Source: CAYVQA01 sp045119035
GTDB lineage: Bacteria; Bacillota_I; Bacilli_A; ML615J-28; CAG-313
Direction of reading: 5' to 3'
Length of the DNA stretch: 64,000 bases
NCBI GenBank assembly: GCA_045119035.1
Contig: JBGVCU010000039.1
Coordinates: 1 to 64,000 of the forward strand
Below the pieces are notes generated by a model. It did no database searches. It worked only from the letters and a program-made list of their open reading frames with translations, and was not told where the DNA came from. Both the position numbers and the translations under genes were made by a program. Below, one piece after another: positions 53,503 through 62,532 of this stretch (within the stretch, counting starts at the first letter, position 1; the number at the start of each line of letters is the position of its first letter).

Positions 53503-55623
53503 ATGAAGAAAAGATTATCACAATTTATAATTGTTGTTTTATGTTTAGTATCTGTTTTATTAATGTCTAAAATTAATACATCTGCTGCAATGGATATTAA
53601 TAATAATGGTGTTAACTATGAAACTTATACTATTTCTAATTTAGGGTTAGTTAAAACACAAGATGCATATGTAGTTAAAAATGTAGTATCACAATTTAAT
53701 ATTAAAGATACAAATGACTCATATACTCTTATTACACCTAAAGAAATTTATTTTGAAAAATTATCTGGCTATACTTATATAGTAGAAGCTGGTGATAAAA
53801 CAAATAAACCCGCAATTTTAAAAGTTTCACCTACATTTAATGAAGTTGAAATTTTCTATCATGAAGAACTTATTGAACCACAAGGAGTTTATGTAACAAA
53901 TAATAATACTTCAGATATTAAAGATGACTTTATTTATGTGGCTGATTATGCTGCTGGATGTGTATTTGTTTTTGATATTAATGGAAATTTAGTTAATAAA
54001 TTCTCAAAACCTCTTCACCCTTTATATGGTGAATCAATGTTATTTAAACCTTCAAAAATAGTTGTTGATCATGTTGGTACTATGTATATTCAAGATGCAG
54101 GTAATCCTAATGGTCTTGTTCAACTAACTTCTGATGGTGAATTCTTAGGATACTTTGGTGCAAACTATACAACACCAGATATGTCTTATATTATTAAATT
54201 TATGTTCTCAACAAAAGAACAACGTAAAAAACTATATCGTCAACCAATTAGTCCAACTAATATGGCGATTGATAATGAAGGATTAATTAATACTGTTACA
54301 AAAAATAATGGAACAGCTTCATTAAAAAGACTTAATATTGCTGGAATTAATTTATTAAATCCACAATATCCTCACCAATCAGATTCACTTGTGGATGTTA
54401 CAATTGGTGGTATTAACAATATCTATACAGTTGATTCAACTGGTTGGATATATGAATATGATGTAAATGGGGATTTATTATTCTTATTTGGAGGACCTGA
54501 TAATTCTGGTGAAAATATTGGATTATTTAGATCTCCTCAAGGAATTATTGTTGATAATGAATATAATTTATATGTAGTAGATAATGGTCGTATTACTATT
54601 TTTGCTCCTACAAAGTTCTGTAATTATGTTCATGAAGCAATTGATTTATATCAAAATGGATTATATGGAAAAAGTAGAGAACCGTGGGAAAATGTATTAC
54701 AACTTAACAATATGTTTGACCTTGCTCATCGTGGTATTGGTAAAGCCTTCTTAATTGAACAAAATTATGAAGAAGCATTATATCATTTTAGATTATCAGG
54801 TGATACAGCAGGATATAGTGAAGCATATTGGGAACTTAGAAATGAATGGTTAAGTAATTATCTAAGTTATATAATAATTATTATTTTTGTATTAATAATT
54901 ATTTATTATGTTTTAAAAATACTTGAAAAGAAAAATAAATTTAAGAGTATTTCATATGTTAAAGAATTCTTTGTTAAAGTTAAATCAAAATTATCGAAAG
55001 TAAAACTACTTAGAGAATTAGGTTATATCTTTAATATGATTAAACATCCGCTTGATAGTTTTTATGAAATAAAGAAACGTAATAAAGCATCTTTCTTAAG
55101 TGCAACAATTCTATATATTATTTTCTTTATTGAACTTGTTTTAGCGAATGTCTTTACTGGATTTATCTTTAATCCAGTTGATGTAGAAACAATTTCAATA
55201 ATGAGTATTTTTACATCATCAATTTTAGTTATTTTATTATTTGTAGTATGTCATTATTTGATTGCTTCAATTGTTCAAGGAAATGGTTCACTTAAAAATG
55301 TATATATTTCAACAATATATAGTTTTGCTCCAGTAATTATTTTCCTTCCTTTCTTAATTGTTATTTCAAATTATTTAACACTTAATGAAGCATTTATTCA
55401 TTCATTTGGTAGAATATTTATCTATGGATGGAGCTTTATACTACTATTCTTTATGATTAAAGAAACACAAGAATTAGAAGTTGGAGAAACAATTGCTAAT
55501 ATTTGTTTAACTGTAATTACAATGGTTTTATTTGTTGCATTCGGTTTCTTATTCTATGCTTTATTTGATCAAATCTTTACATTTATTAAAGAAGTAATAT
55601 TGGAGGTAATTTCAAATGGTTAA
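53503..55623 (+). CDS. Beta-propeller (NHL-like) plus Yip1-domain membrane protein (706 aa)
   Basis: Signal peptide (about residues 1-29). An extracytoplasmic beta-propeller covers about residues 60-375, seen as repeated PQGVYV/FIYVADY, PSKIVVDHVGTMYIQD and SPQGIIVDNEYNLYVVDNG blades. A short TPR-like helical stretch follows (about 380-440), then a transmembrane helix (about 452-470), a basic loop and a Yip1-type domain of about five spans (about 515-700). Similar proteins sit with DUF5696 proteins and sugar permeases in other Bacillota. The function is not established; scaffolding of the import complex is one idea. It overlaps the next gene by 8 bases. Confidence 0.78.
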   Translation: MKKRLSQFIIVVLCLVSVLLMSKINTSAAMDINNNGVNYETYTISNLGLVKTQDAYVVKNVVSQFNIKDTNDSYTLITPKEIYFEKLSGYTYIVEAGDKTNKPAILKVSPTFNEVEIFYHEELIEPQGVYVTNNNTSDIKDDFIYVADYAAGCVFVFDINGNLVNKFSKPLHPLYGESMLFKPSKIVVDHVGTMYIQDAGNPNGLVQLTSDGEFLGYFGANYTTPDMSYIIKFMFSTKEQRKKLYRQPISPTNMAIDNEGLINTVTKNNGTASLKRLNIAGINLLNPQYPHQSDSLVDVTIGGINNIYTVDSTGWIYEYDVNGDLLFLFGGPDNSGENIGLFRSPQGIIVDNEYNLYVVDNGRITIFAPTKFCNYVHEAIDLYQNGLYGKSREPWENVLQLNNMFDLAHRGIGKAFLIEQNYEEALYHFRLSGDTAGYSEAYWELRNEWLSNYLSYIIIIIFVLIIIYYVLKILEKKNKFKSISYVKEFFVKVKSKLSKVKLLRELGYIFNMIKHPLDSFYEIKKRNKASFLSATILYIIFFIELVLANVFTGFIFNPVDVETISIMSIFTSSILVILLFVVCHYLIASIVQGNGSLKNVYISTIYSFAPVIIFLPFLIVISNYLTLNEAFIHSFGRIFIYGWSFILLFFMIKETQELEVGETIANICLTVITMVLFVAFGFLFYALFDQIFTFIKEVILEVISNG

Positions 55624-57931
55624 AAAATTATTGTTTGTTTTTATTTCAATATTAATGATTCCTGCTGTTATAATTACAGCAAACAATATTATTACCGATG
55701 ATTTTGTTTATGAAACAAATTCAGTAACTAATTCTAATGATATTTATAATTCAAGTAGATTTACACAAATGGATGATTTTACGTATCCTACTAATAATGG
55801 TGTAGTATTAAAACTTAATAATAGCGCTACTGATGAAGAAATTAGAAATAAAAATTATGATGAAGAAGTTTCACAAAATGGTAATTATAAATTATTTTAT
55901 AATAGTTATTTAAAAAGCTTTAAAGTAGTTAATTTAACTACAAATTATGTCTGGTCAACATCACTTGATCCAGTTAGTAAAGATAATGCAAAAAATGCTA
56001 CAACTGTTGGAATGCTAAATAGTTTAATTGTTTTAGATTATTTTAACTATAATAAAAACGAAGAAGCTTATTCTCCAACTCCAATAACTGTGTTAATGAA
56101 TAAAGCAAGTGGTACTGATATTTATGATATTAAACCAAACACAGATATTAATGTATTTGTATCAAATATCAAAAATGGTAAAAAATTAGCTTTAACGTAT
56201 AATAAAATAGGTATTAAATTTAATGTTTATGTTACATTAGAAGATAATGGAACTCTTAAAATTAATATTCCTGATTCTGAAATAGAAGAAGGATTAAAAG
56301 ATATGAAACACTATATAGCTAATATCATAGTCGCTCCTGGAATGGGTGCAAATTTAGATAAATCAACTAATGGATATTTTGTTATTCCTGATGGAAGTGG
56401 TTCATTAATCAGATATGGTCAAAGAACTTCAACTGTTCCATATAAATTAAAATATTATGGAATTGATTTAGGATTTACTCCAGCTGAAGTTAATAATTCT
56501 CCTGAAAATTTAACAATGCCAATTTATGGAATTGTTAACGGAATTAATAAAAATGGATTATTAGCAATCATCGAAAAAGGAGATATTAGTTGTGATTTAG
56601 AAATTGGTGTTAATGGTAATTCTAATACAAAATACAATTATCTAACTCCAAGATTTAGATTAAGAAATCAATATAAATTATTTGGAATTAATCAAAAAAC
56701 AGATGAAAATAGAATTGGATCTGATATTTTAGTTTCTTATAATTTTGTTGAAAATGAAGATGCTAACTATGTTGGTATTGCAAATAGATATAAAGAATAT
56801 CTACTTGAAAATAATATTTTAACAAAACAAACTGATGGATCATTTAAATTAAGAATCGATGCTTTAATGAGTGAATCAGCAAAAGCATTAATTGGAACAA
56901 AAAATGTTCAAATGACATCTTTAAAAGATCTAGAAAAAATGTTAAAAGAATTAAGTGATGAAAATATTAATGATTTAATTGTTTGTTTACTTGGATGGAA
57001 TAAAGGTGGATTTAGTAGTTCTACTCCTCACGATATTAAATATAATACTAAGCTAGGTTCAAAGAAAGCTTTTAAAGATTTCAATGATTTATATGATGTT
57101 TATTATTATAATAATTATGTAGTTGGTTCTAAAAATGGCGATTTCTCTGAAAGAAAAGATGTAGCAAGATCTATTGAAAGAACACGTCTTACATATTCTA
57201 ATGATAGTTTAGTTACTACAAGTAAAGAAATTCATTTCTTATATCCTAAAAGTAGTTTAGCACTAGCTAAAGAAAATATTAAAGAGTATCAAAAATTAAA
57301 TATAAAAAATTTAAACTTAGATGCTATTGGTGAATATCTATATTCTACTTATTATGATGGTGTAATAAATCATCGAACAGATTCAGCTTTAATTTATCAA
57401 GAATTATTAAAAACATTTAAAGAAAGTGATTTAAATATAGCATTACAAAAACCATTTGCTTATTTATATTCATTTATGAATCTATATTTAGATATGCCAC
57501 TTTTCTCAAATCAAAAAACATTCTACACAGATAACGTTCCGCTTCTTCCATATGTATTTAGAGGTGTAATTGATTATTATACTACTTATACAAATTTCTT
57601 TGCAAATCAAGAAGAACAATTACTTCGTTCTTTAGATTACGGAGCTTATCCATCATATATTTTAACTTCATCTGAATCTAGAGACTTAAAATACACTGAT
57701 AGTTATAATTTATTTACAACTGTGTATAGTCATTGGAAGGATAATATTATTAATAATTACAATGTTATGAAAACTGGTTACTTAGCTATGGGAAATAGTG
57801 AAGTAATTAAAAGAAATATTATTTCTTTTGGATTAGTTGAAATTACATATAGTAATAATCAAAAGATTTTAATTGACTACAGAAATTCTTGTTATCAAGT
57901 TGTAGGAGGTAGTGAATGGATTTACCTATAA
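55616..57931 (+). CDS. DUF5696-like secreted/anchored protein (771 aa)
   Basis: An N-terminal hydrophobic signal/anchor (about residues 4-22). A beta-rich domain with the motif FVIPDGSGSLIRYG (about 258-271) and GLLAIIEKGD is followed by an alpha/beta part with LIVCLLGWNKGGFS and NLNLDAIGEYLYSTYYDG, which looks like a glycosidase-type TIM barrel. I recall this pattern as DUF5696, found with Yip1 proteins and carbohydrate permeases in Paenibacillus-like genomes. No enzyme activity is assured. It might be an undescribed glycan-active enzyme. It overlaps the next permease gene by 16 bases. Confidence 0.68.
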   Translation: MVKKLLFVFISILMIPAVIITANNIITDDFVYETNSVTNSNDIYNSSRFTQMDDFTYPTNNGVVLKLNNSATDEEIRNKNYDEEVSQNGNYKLFYNSYLKSFKVVNLTTNYVWSTSLDPVSKDNAKNATTVGMLNSLIVLDYFNYNKNEEAYSPTPITVLMNKASGTDIYDIKPNTDINVFVSNIKNGKKLALTYNKIGIKFNVYVTLEDNGTLKINIPDSEIEEGLKDMKHYIANIIVAPGMGANLDKSTNGYFVIPDGSGSLIRYGQRTSTVPYKLKYYGIDLGFTPAEVNNSPENLTMPIYGIVNGINKNGLLAIIEKGDISCDLEIGVNGNSNTKYNYLTPRFRLRNQYKLFGINQKTDENRIGSDILVSYNFVENEDANYVGIANRYKEYLLENNILTKQTDGSFKLRIDALMSESAKALIGTKNVQMTSLKDLEKMLKELSDENINDLIVCLLGWNKGGFSSSTPHDIKYNTKLGSKKAFKDFNDLYDVYYYNNYVVGSKNGDFSERKDVARSIERTRLTYSNDSLVTTSKEIHFLYPKSSLALAKENIKEYQKLNIKNLNLDAIGEYLYSTYYDGVINHRTDSALIYQELLKTFKESDLNIALQKPFAYLYSFMNLYLDMPLFSNQKTFYTDNVPLLPYVFRGVIDYYTTYTNFFANQEEQLLRSLDYGAYPSYILTSSESRDLKYTDSYNLFTTVYSHWKDNIINNYNVMKTGYLAMGNSEVIKRNIISFGLVEITYSNNQKILIDYRNSCYQVVGGSEWIYL

Positions 57932-58827
57932 AAGAACAACCAAAGAAAAAGAAAAAACAACTTAGTAACAAACACCGTGAATGGTTAAATGGTTATGCGT
58001 TTATTAGTTTATGGTTAATTGGACTTATTGCGCTTACATTATTTCCACTTGGACAAGCATTTTGGTATTCATTAAATGATGCTAACTTCTACGGAAATAC
58101 AATAAAAACAACTTTTCAATGGTTTAGTAATTTTAAATATGCATTTACAGAAGATACAATTTTCCCAACAATTGTTGCAAGTTATTTAATGGAGATTGTT
58201 GTTGAAGTTCCGTTTTCTATTTGTGCAAGTTTAATTATTGCAATGTTGCTTAATCAAAAGATTAAATGTAGAGGTTTATTTAGAGTAATATTCTTCTTAC
58301 CAGTAATTATTTCGACTGGACCTGTAATATCTGAACTTATGTTACAAGGTGCAACAGAAATTCCGCTTTTAAGTGGAGACTTTATTGTTGAATTTTTAGC
58401 AAGTTATTTACCAAAATTCATTGCTACTCCAATTTCTTTACTATTTGATAAATTAGTAATTGTATTATGGTTATCTGGTATTCAAATCTTGATTTTCTTA
58501 TCAGGACTTCAAAGAATTAATAAACAAGTCTATGAAGCTGCTTCAATCGATGGAGCAAGTGGATGGCAAACATTCTGGAAAATTACCCTTCCAAGTATGA
58601 AACCATTTATTCTTCTAAATGTTGTTTATACAATTGTTACTTTATCATTCTTTGATATGCCAGTTACAACTGGTGAATATACAATACTAACTTATATTGA
58701 ACGTCATAGTTTTGGTTCAAAAGGTTTTGGTTATGCATGTAGTTTAGGTATAATTTATTTCTTATTAATCCTTATTCATATTGGAATATATGCTCTTATT
58801 TTAAAAGATAGGAAGGTGAGAAAATAA
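57916..58827 (+). CDS. Sugar ABC transporter permease, MalF/LplB-type (pair 2)
   Basis: 303 aa with six transmembrane segments after a Lys-rich start (KEQPKKKKKQ). The EAA loop reads EAASIDGASGWQTFWKITLP. It overlaps the DUF5696-like gene by 16 bases and the next permease gene by one base, showing tight coupling. It needs an ATPase that is not encoded in this array. Confidence 0.92.
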   Translation: MDLPIKEQPKKKKKQLSNKHREWLNGYAFISLWLIGLIALTLFPLGQAFWYSLNDANFYGNTIKTTFQWFSNFKYAFTEDTIFPTIVASYLMEIVVEVPFSICASLIIAMLLNQKIKCRGLFRVIFFLPVIISTGPVISELMLQGATEIPLLSGDFIVEFLASYLPKFIATPISLLFDKLVIVLWLSGIQILIFLSGLQRINKQVYEAASIDGASGWQTFWKITLPSMKPFILLNVVYTIVTLSFFDMPVTTGEYTILTYIERHSFGSKGFGYACSLGIIYFLLILIHIGIYALILKDRKVRK

Positions 58828-59825
58828 TGAAAAAATTCTTCACTAATCTTATTAATAAAATAAAACACTATTTTTCAAAAGATAATAGAGTTAATAGAGA
58901 AAATCAAAAAAATAAATTTAAAAAAGTATTCTTTGGTACAAATTATAAAACAGGAATACTTCAAAAATTAATTGTTTATATTTTACTTATCGTTATTGGA
59001 TTTATTTTCTTATATCCTTTAATTATGATGATTGTAACAAGTTTAAAATCAGATAATGACTTAATGGATACATCAATCACATGGATTCCAACAAGCTTAG
59101 AAATTGCTAACTACAAAACTGCTTTTACAGAGATTACATATATGAAATCTTTATATAAAACTTTAATGGTAGTTACAATTCCATCAGTGCTTAATACAAT
59201 TGTTGCACTGCTTACAGCTTATGGATTCTCAAGATTTAAGTTTCCTGGTAAAAATCTATTATTTGGAATTATGCTTGCAACATTTATTATTCCATCAGCT
59301 TTAACCAAAATACCACAATTTGTATGGTATAGTAAGATGGATTTAATTGGAAGTATCTTTACTTATATTATTCCTTCATCACTAGGACAAGGATTAAATG
59401 AAGCTATTTATATTTTAATTTTATATAGCATGTTTAATCAAATTCCAAAACAATTAGAAGAAGCAGCAAAAATTGATGGAGCAACTTCTTTAGGAGTATT
59501 CTTTAAGGTTGCTATTCCAATGATTGTGCCTGGAATTATTACAGTATTCTTATTTAGTTTTGTATGGTATTGGAATGATTCAGCAACTGCTGCAATGTAT
59601 TTAGGTAGAGCTGGAAAAGATAATTGGGCTACAATCCCAGTAATGCTTGAAAGATACCAAAATAACATTGTTGCTCAAACTAATGGTGGTATTGGTATGA
59701 AATTATATCGTGGAGAAAAAATGGCTGGAACATTACTTTCTATTCTTCCACTTCTTGTTTTATATTTCTGTTTACAACGCTTCTTCGTTGAAAGTATTGA
59801 AAAAACAGGTATAGCAGGTGAATAA
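58827..59825 (+). CDS. Sugar ABC transporter permease, MalG-type (pair 2)
   Basis: 332 aa. A basic N-terminal extension of about 50 residues (NKIKHYFSKDNRVNRENQKN) precedes six transmembrane segments. The EAA loop reads EEAAKIDGATSLGVFFKVAIP. It starts on the last base of the preceding gene and its stop overlaps the LacI start (TAATG), so all three are translated together. Confidence 0.92.
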   Translation: MKKFFTNLINKIKHYFSKDNRVNRENQKNKFKKVFFGTNYKTGILQKLIVYILLIVIGFIFLYPLIMMIVTSLKSDNDLMDTSITWIPTSLEIANYKTAFTEITYMKSLYKTLMVVTIPSVLNTIVALLTAYGFSRFKFPGKNLLFGIMLATFIIPSALTKIPQFVWYSKMDLIGSIFTYIIPSSLGQGLNEAIYILILYSMFNQIPKQLEEAAKIDGATSLGVFFKVAIPMIVPGIITVFLFSFVWYWNDSATAAMYLGRAGKDNWATIPVMLERYQNNIVAQTNGGIGMKLYRGEKMAGTLLSILPLLVLYFCLQRFFVESIEKTGIAGE

Positions 59826-60832
59826 TGGTTAATATAAAAGATGTTGCTAGAATTACCGGATATAGTGTTGGTACAGTATCAAAAGCATTAAACGGATATA
59901 GTGATATAAGTGAAAAAACAAAACAAAAAATTAAACAAGTCGCTGATGAATTAGGTTATAAGCCAAGCAGTTTTGGACAACAACTTGTAACAAAAAAATC
60001 TTTTACAATTGGTATTGTATTTGAAGAAACAACAGGTCTTGGGCTTGCTCATCCATACTTCGGAGAATTACTTACAGTATTTAAAGAAGAACTTGAAAGT
60101 AACGGGTATGATATGTTACTTTTAAGTAAAAAAGTTAATCCATATGTTAATTCATATTTAGACCATTGTTTACAAAAAGGAGTTGACGGAGTAATTACTT
60201 TAAGTGCTGATTTGGATCATGAAAATTACATAAAATTAGTTGAAAGTGATTTACCTTTAGTACTAATTGATTTAATTCATGATAATAAAAATTCAGTATC
60301 AACTGATAATTATCTATCAACAAGAAAAATTGTAAAATATTTAATAGATAATAATCATACAAAAATCGCATATACAAAAGGTGAAGTATTTAACCATGTA
60401 GGGCTTGAAAGATATAACGGTTTTCTAGATGAAATGAAAGCAAATAATTTACAAGTAGATCCTAAATACATCTTTGATTCACCTAACTATACAACAGAAG
60501 AAGGATATCGTATCTCTGGAGAAATTAGTGATTTAGAGGACAAACCTACAGCTGTTGTCTGTTGTGCAGATGCTGTTGCGATTGGACTTATTGATGGATT
60601 TAGTAATCTTAATATTAAAGTGCCTGATGAAATATCAGTTGTTGGGTTTGATGATATTATGTTATCAAGACTTATTACACCAAAACTTACAACAGTTGCT
60701 CAAAATAAACAAGAAATTGGGCGTCTTGCTGTTAAGACATTGATAGAAAATATAAATGATAAAGAAAAAAGTATTGTACAATATCAAGTAGAAGGAACAC
60801 TTGTTATTAGAAATACTGTAAAGAAATTATAA
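59825..60832 (+). CDS. LacI-family transcriptional regulator
   Basis: The N-terminal HTH (residues 1-25: NIKDVARITGYSVGTVSKAL) and hinge (DELGYKPSSFGQQL) are classic LacI. A periplasmic-binding-type sensor domain follows, with VVGFDDIMLSRLITPKLTTVAQ near the end. 335 aa is standard. As last gene of the glucan array it is the obvious local regulator of the operators at 32456-32486, 35121-35139 and perhaps 35214-35234, responding to an oligosaccharide. Whether it represses or activates cannot be read directly, though operators touching -35 boxes suggest repression. Confidence 0.9.
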   Translation: MVNIKDVARITGYSVGTVSKALNGYSDISEKTKQKIKQVADELGYKPSSFGQQLVTKKSFTIGIVFEETTGLGLAHPYFGELLTVFKEELESNGYDMLLLSKKVNPYVNSYLDHCLQKGVDGVITLSADLDHENYIKLVESDLPLVLIDLIHDNKNSVSTDNYLSTRKIVKYLIDNNHTKIAYTKGEVFNHVGLERYNGFLDEMKANNLQVDPKYIFDSPNYTTEEGYRISGEISDLEDKPTAVVCCADAVAIGLIDGFSNLNIKVPDEISVVGFDDIMLSRLITPKLTTVAQNKQEIGRLAVKTLIENINDKEKSIVQYQVEGTLVIRNTVKKL

Positions 60833-60874
60833 AAATAAAAGACTATAGCAAGAAGAAATGTGAAATGATATAAT

Positions 60875-60911
60875 AAATGTAGACATAAAAGACTATGTCT
60901 ACATTTTTTTA
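60875..60911 (+). terminator. Glucan-array terminator
   Basis: AAATGTAGACATA (60875-60887) pairs with TATGTCTACATTT (60894-60906) around AAAGAC, followed by a T tract. Confidence 0.9.
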
Positions 60912-61042
60912 TGTTAGTTTATATATCCAAACCTTTGACGAATATTATTTTATAGAGTAAAATATACTTAAATAATGATAAAATCTTGAAATAAGTATAA
61001 TTTTATTAAATAATATAATACTATATAATGTAGGTGAATTTG

Positions 61043-61667
61043 GTGATAGATAGATTAAAAAATAAATTTGGAGTTAATCAACCAATATTTACTTATGAAA
61101 TTTTAGAAGAAATGAAAGATTACTCTCGTCCGCGTGTTTTTCAACATTTAAAAAAAGCAGAACAAGATCAAACACTTATAAAGTTTGATAAAGGAGTATA
61201 TTATATTCCAACAAAAACTAGATATGGAAAAATCTTTAATATCAGTTGAACAAGTTATAACAAAAAAATATATTTCAAATAAAGATGATGTATTTGGGAT
61301 ATATAGTGGATTACAAATGCAACATAATTTTATGTTGACATATCAAGTACCAACTACTATAGAAGTTGTAACTAATAATGAAACAATGTGGATCAGACAA
61401 ATAAAATTAAAAAATCGAAATATCATATTACGTAAATCTCGTTTACCAATTACAAAAGATAATGTAGATGCATATACAATATTAGAATTATTTAGCAATA
61501 TTGATTTAAAAAAATATTTTGAAGACACTTCTATACAAAGAGAAGTAGTTAATTTCGTAAAAGAAAAAGAAATTAAAAGTAAGGATGTATTTGCGCTTAT
61601 TAGAGCATTTCCATCAAAAACTATAAAAAATATTTTGGAGAGTGGTTTAATAAATGAATTTGCATAA
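61043..61667 (+). pseudogene. AbiEi-like antitoxin, frameshifted
   Basis: The first part (from GTG 61043, after AGGTG 61032-61036) encodes a winged-helix start ending GVYYIPTKTRYGK, typical of AbiEi/DUF6088 antitoxins. It then shifts frame at an A5 run (61228-61232) and stops at 61249. Removing one A joins it to the overlapping frame, giving TRYGKSLISVEQVI, then YSGLQMQHNFMLTYQVPTTIEVVTNN and continuing to 61667. That is the expected order of the family, so one gene has been split by a single-base insertion. It could be decay, slippage-based phase variation or a sequencing error. It overlaps the toxin remnant by 14 bases. Confidence 0.75.
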
Positions 61668-61848
61668 AAATCGTAAAGAGTTTTATGATACTTTATTGGT
61701 GGTTGCTGATAAATTAAATACTTCACCAGCTATTATTGAAAAATATTATCAAGAAATAACACAAAAAGTTTTATTTGAGCAAACAACATATGATACTGCG
61801 ATAAGTGCCTTGTATAAGATAATTAAAAGTGGAGTTTTTGAAAATTAA
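61654..61848 (+). pseudogene. AbiEii-like toxin remnant (64 aa)
   Basis: It begins MNLHKNRKEFYDTLLVVADK and continues PAIIEKYYQ, matching the usual start of AbiEii nucleotidyltransferase toxins (MNLHKD..., IxEKDYW). The full protein should be 220-300 aa, with a KGGTSLSK nucleotidyltransferase motif; here that core is missing and the frame ends after 64 codons. The last 30 codons may be the joined C-terminus of an internal deletion. The order antitoxin-toxin with overlap is that of type IV AbiE systems. Confidence 0.6.
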
Positions 61849-61916
61849 TTTAATTAATATTTGAGAATATTTTAATATAATATATTTCAACAATACAAAA
61901 GAAAACGAGGAATAAA

Positions 61917-62246
61917 ATGGAAAGATTAGAAATTTTAAAACAACGTATAGATAAATTTAATAAAGATAGAGATTGGGATCAATTTCATACTCCATCAAAT
62001 CTAGCAAAATCTATATCTATAGAAGCTAATGAATTATTAGAATGTTTTCAGTGGAATGATATTAATTTTAATAAAGAAGATGTTATAGAAGAACTTGCTG
62101 ATGTTATGAATTATTGTATTCAAATGTCTCAAGTACTAGATGTAGATATTATAGATATAATGAATAATAAAATGGATAAAACAGAAAAGAAATATCCTAT
62201 TGATAAGGCAAAAGGTGTTTCTACTAAATATGATAAATTGGTATAG
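61917..62246 (+). CDS. MazG-like nucleotide pyrophosphohydrolase (109 aa)
   Basis: A single all-alpha NTP pyrophosphohydrolase domain of the dCTPase/RS21-C6 type. Metal-binding helices are visible as SIEANELLECFQW (about residues 29-41) and EELADVMNYCIQM (about 57-69), with the C-terminal NKMDKTEKKYP motif. It would clean non-canonical or excess dNTPs. AACGAGGA precedes the start. It is a single gene with its own terminator in a defence-gene patch; whether it serves defence or housekeeping is open. Confidence 0.88.
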   Translation: MERLEILKQRIDKFNKDRDWDQFHTPSNLAKSISIEANELLECFQWNDINFNKEDVIEELADVMNYCIQMSQVLDVDIIDIMNNKMDKTEKKYPIDKAKGVSTKYDKLV

Positions 62247-62269
62247 CTTAAAAGCTATACCAATTTTTC
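62235..62269 (+). terminator. Terminator overlapping the MazG-like gene end
   Basis: AAATTGGTATAGCTT (62235-62249) pairs with AAGCTATACCAATTT (62252-62266). The stop codon (62244-62246) lies inside the left arm. Confidence 0.88.
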
Positions 62270-62346
62270 TGATTATAAAATATTCTTTATATAAATTTAT
62301 GTTATTATGTAACAAATACTTAATAAAAAAATGAAATATTATGAGA

Positions 62347-62381
62347 AAAACTTATATAAATTATATTTTTATATAAGTTTT
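62347..62381. terminator. AT-rich hairpin in the 62270-62532 gap
   Basis: AAAACTTATATA (62347-62358) pairs with TATATAAGTTTT (62370-62381), followed by T-rich sequence. The rest of this gap holds only a probable -10 box (TATAAT, 62471-62476) for the next gene. Confidence 0.45.
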
Positions 62382-62532
62382 ATTTTGTTTTATGTGAATG
62401 TTTTAAAATTATACAATTTAATGTGTTTTTTTGCTATAAACAAATAATTTGTAATTTTATTTTTTAATGATATAATTTAGGTAGTTATTAAATTATTATA
62501 ATGTAATGATAAAAGGAGGTTTAAAATATTAG

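Noticed and set aside
62267..62532. Type III toxin-antitoxin RNA repeats in front of the PemK-like gene
   Set aside because: MazF-fold toxins of type III have tandem RNA repeats upstream; I found only one AT-rich hairpin and no repeat units.
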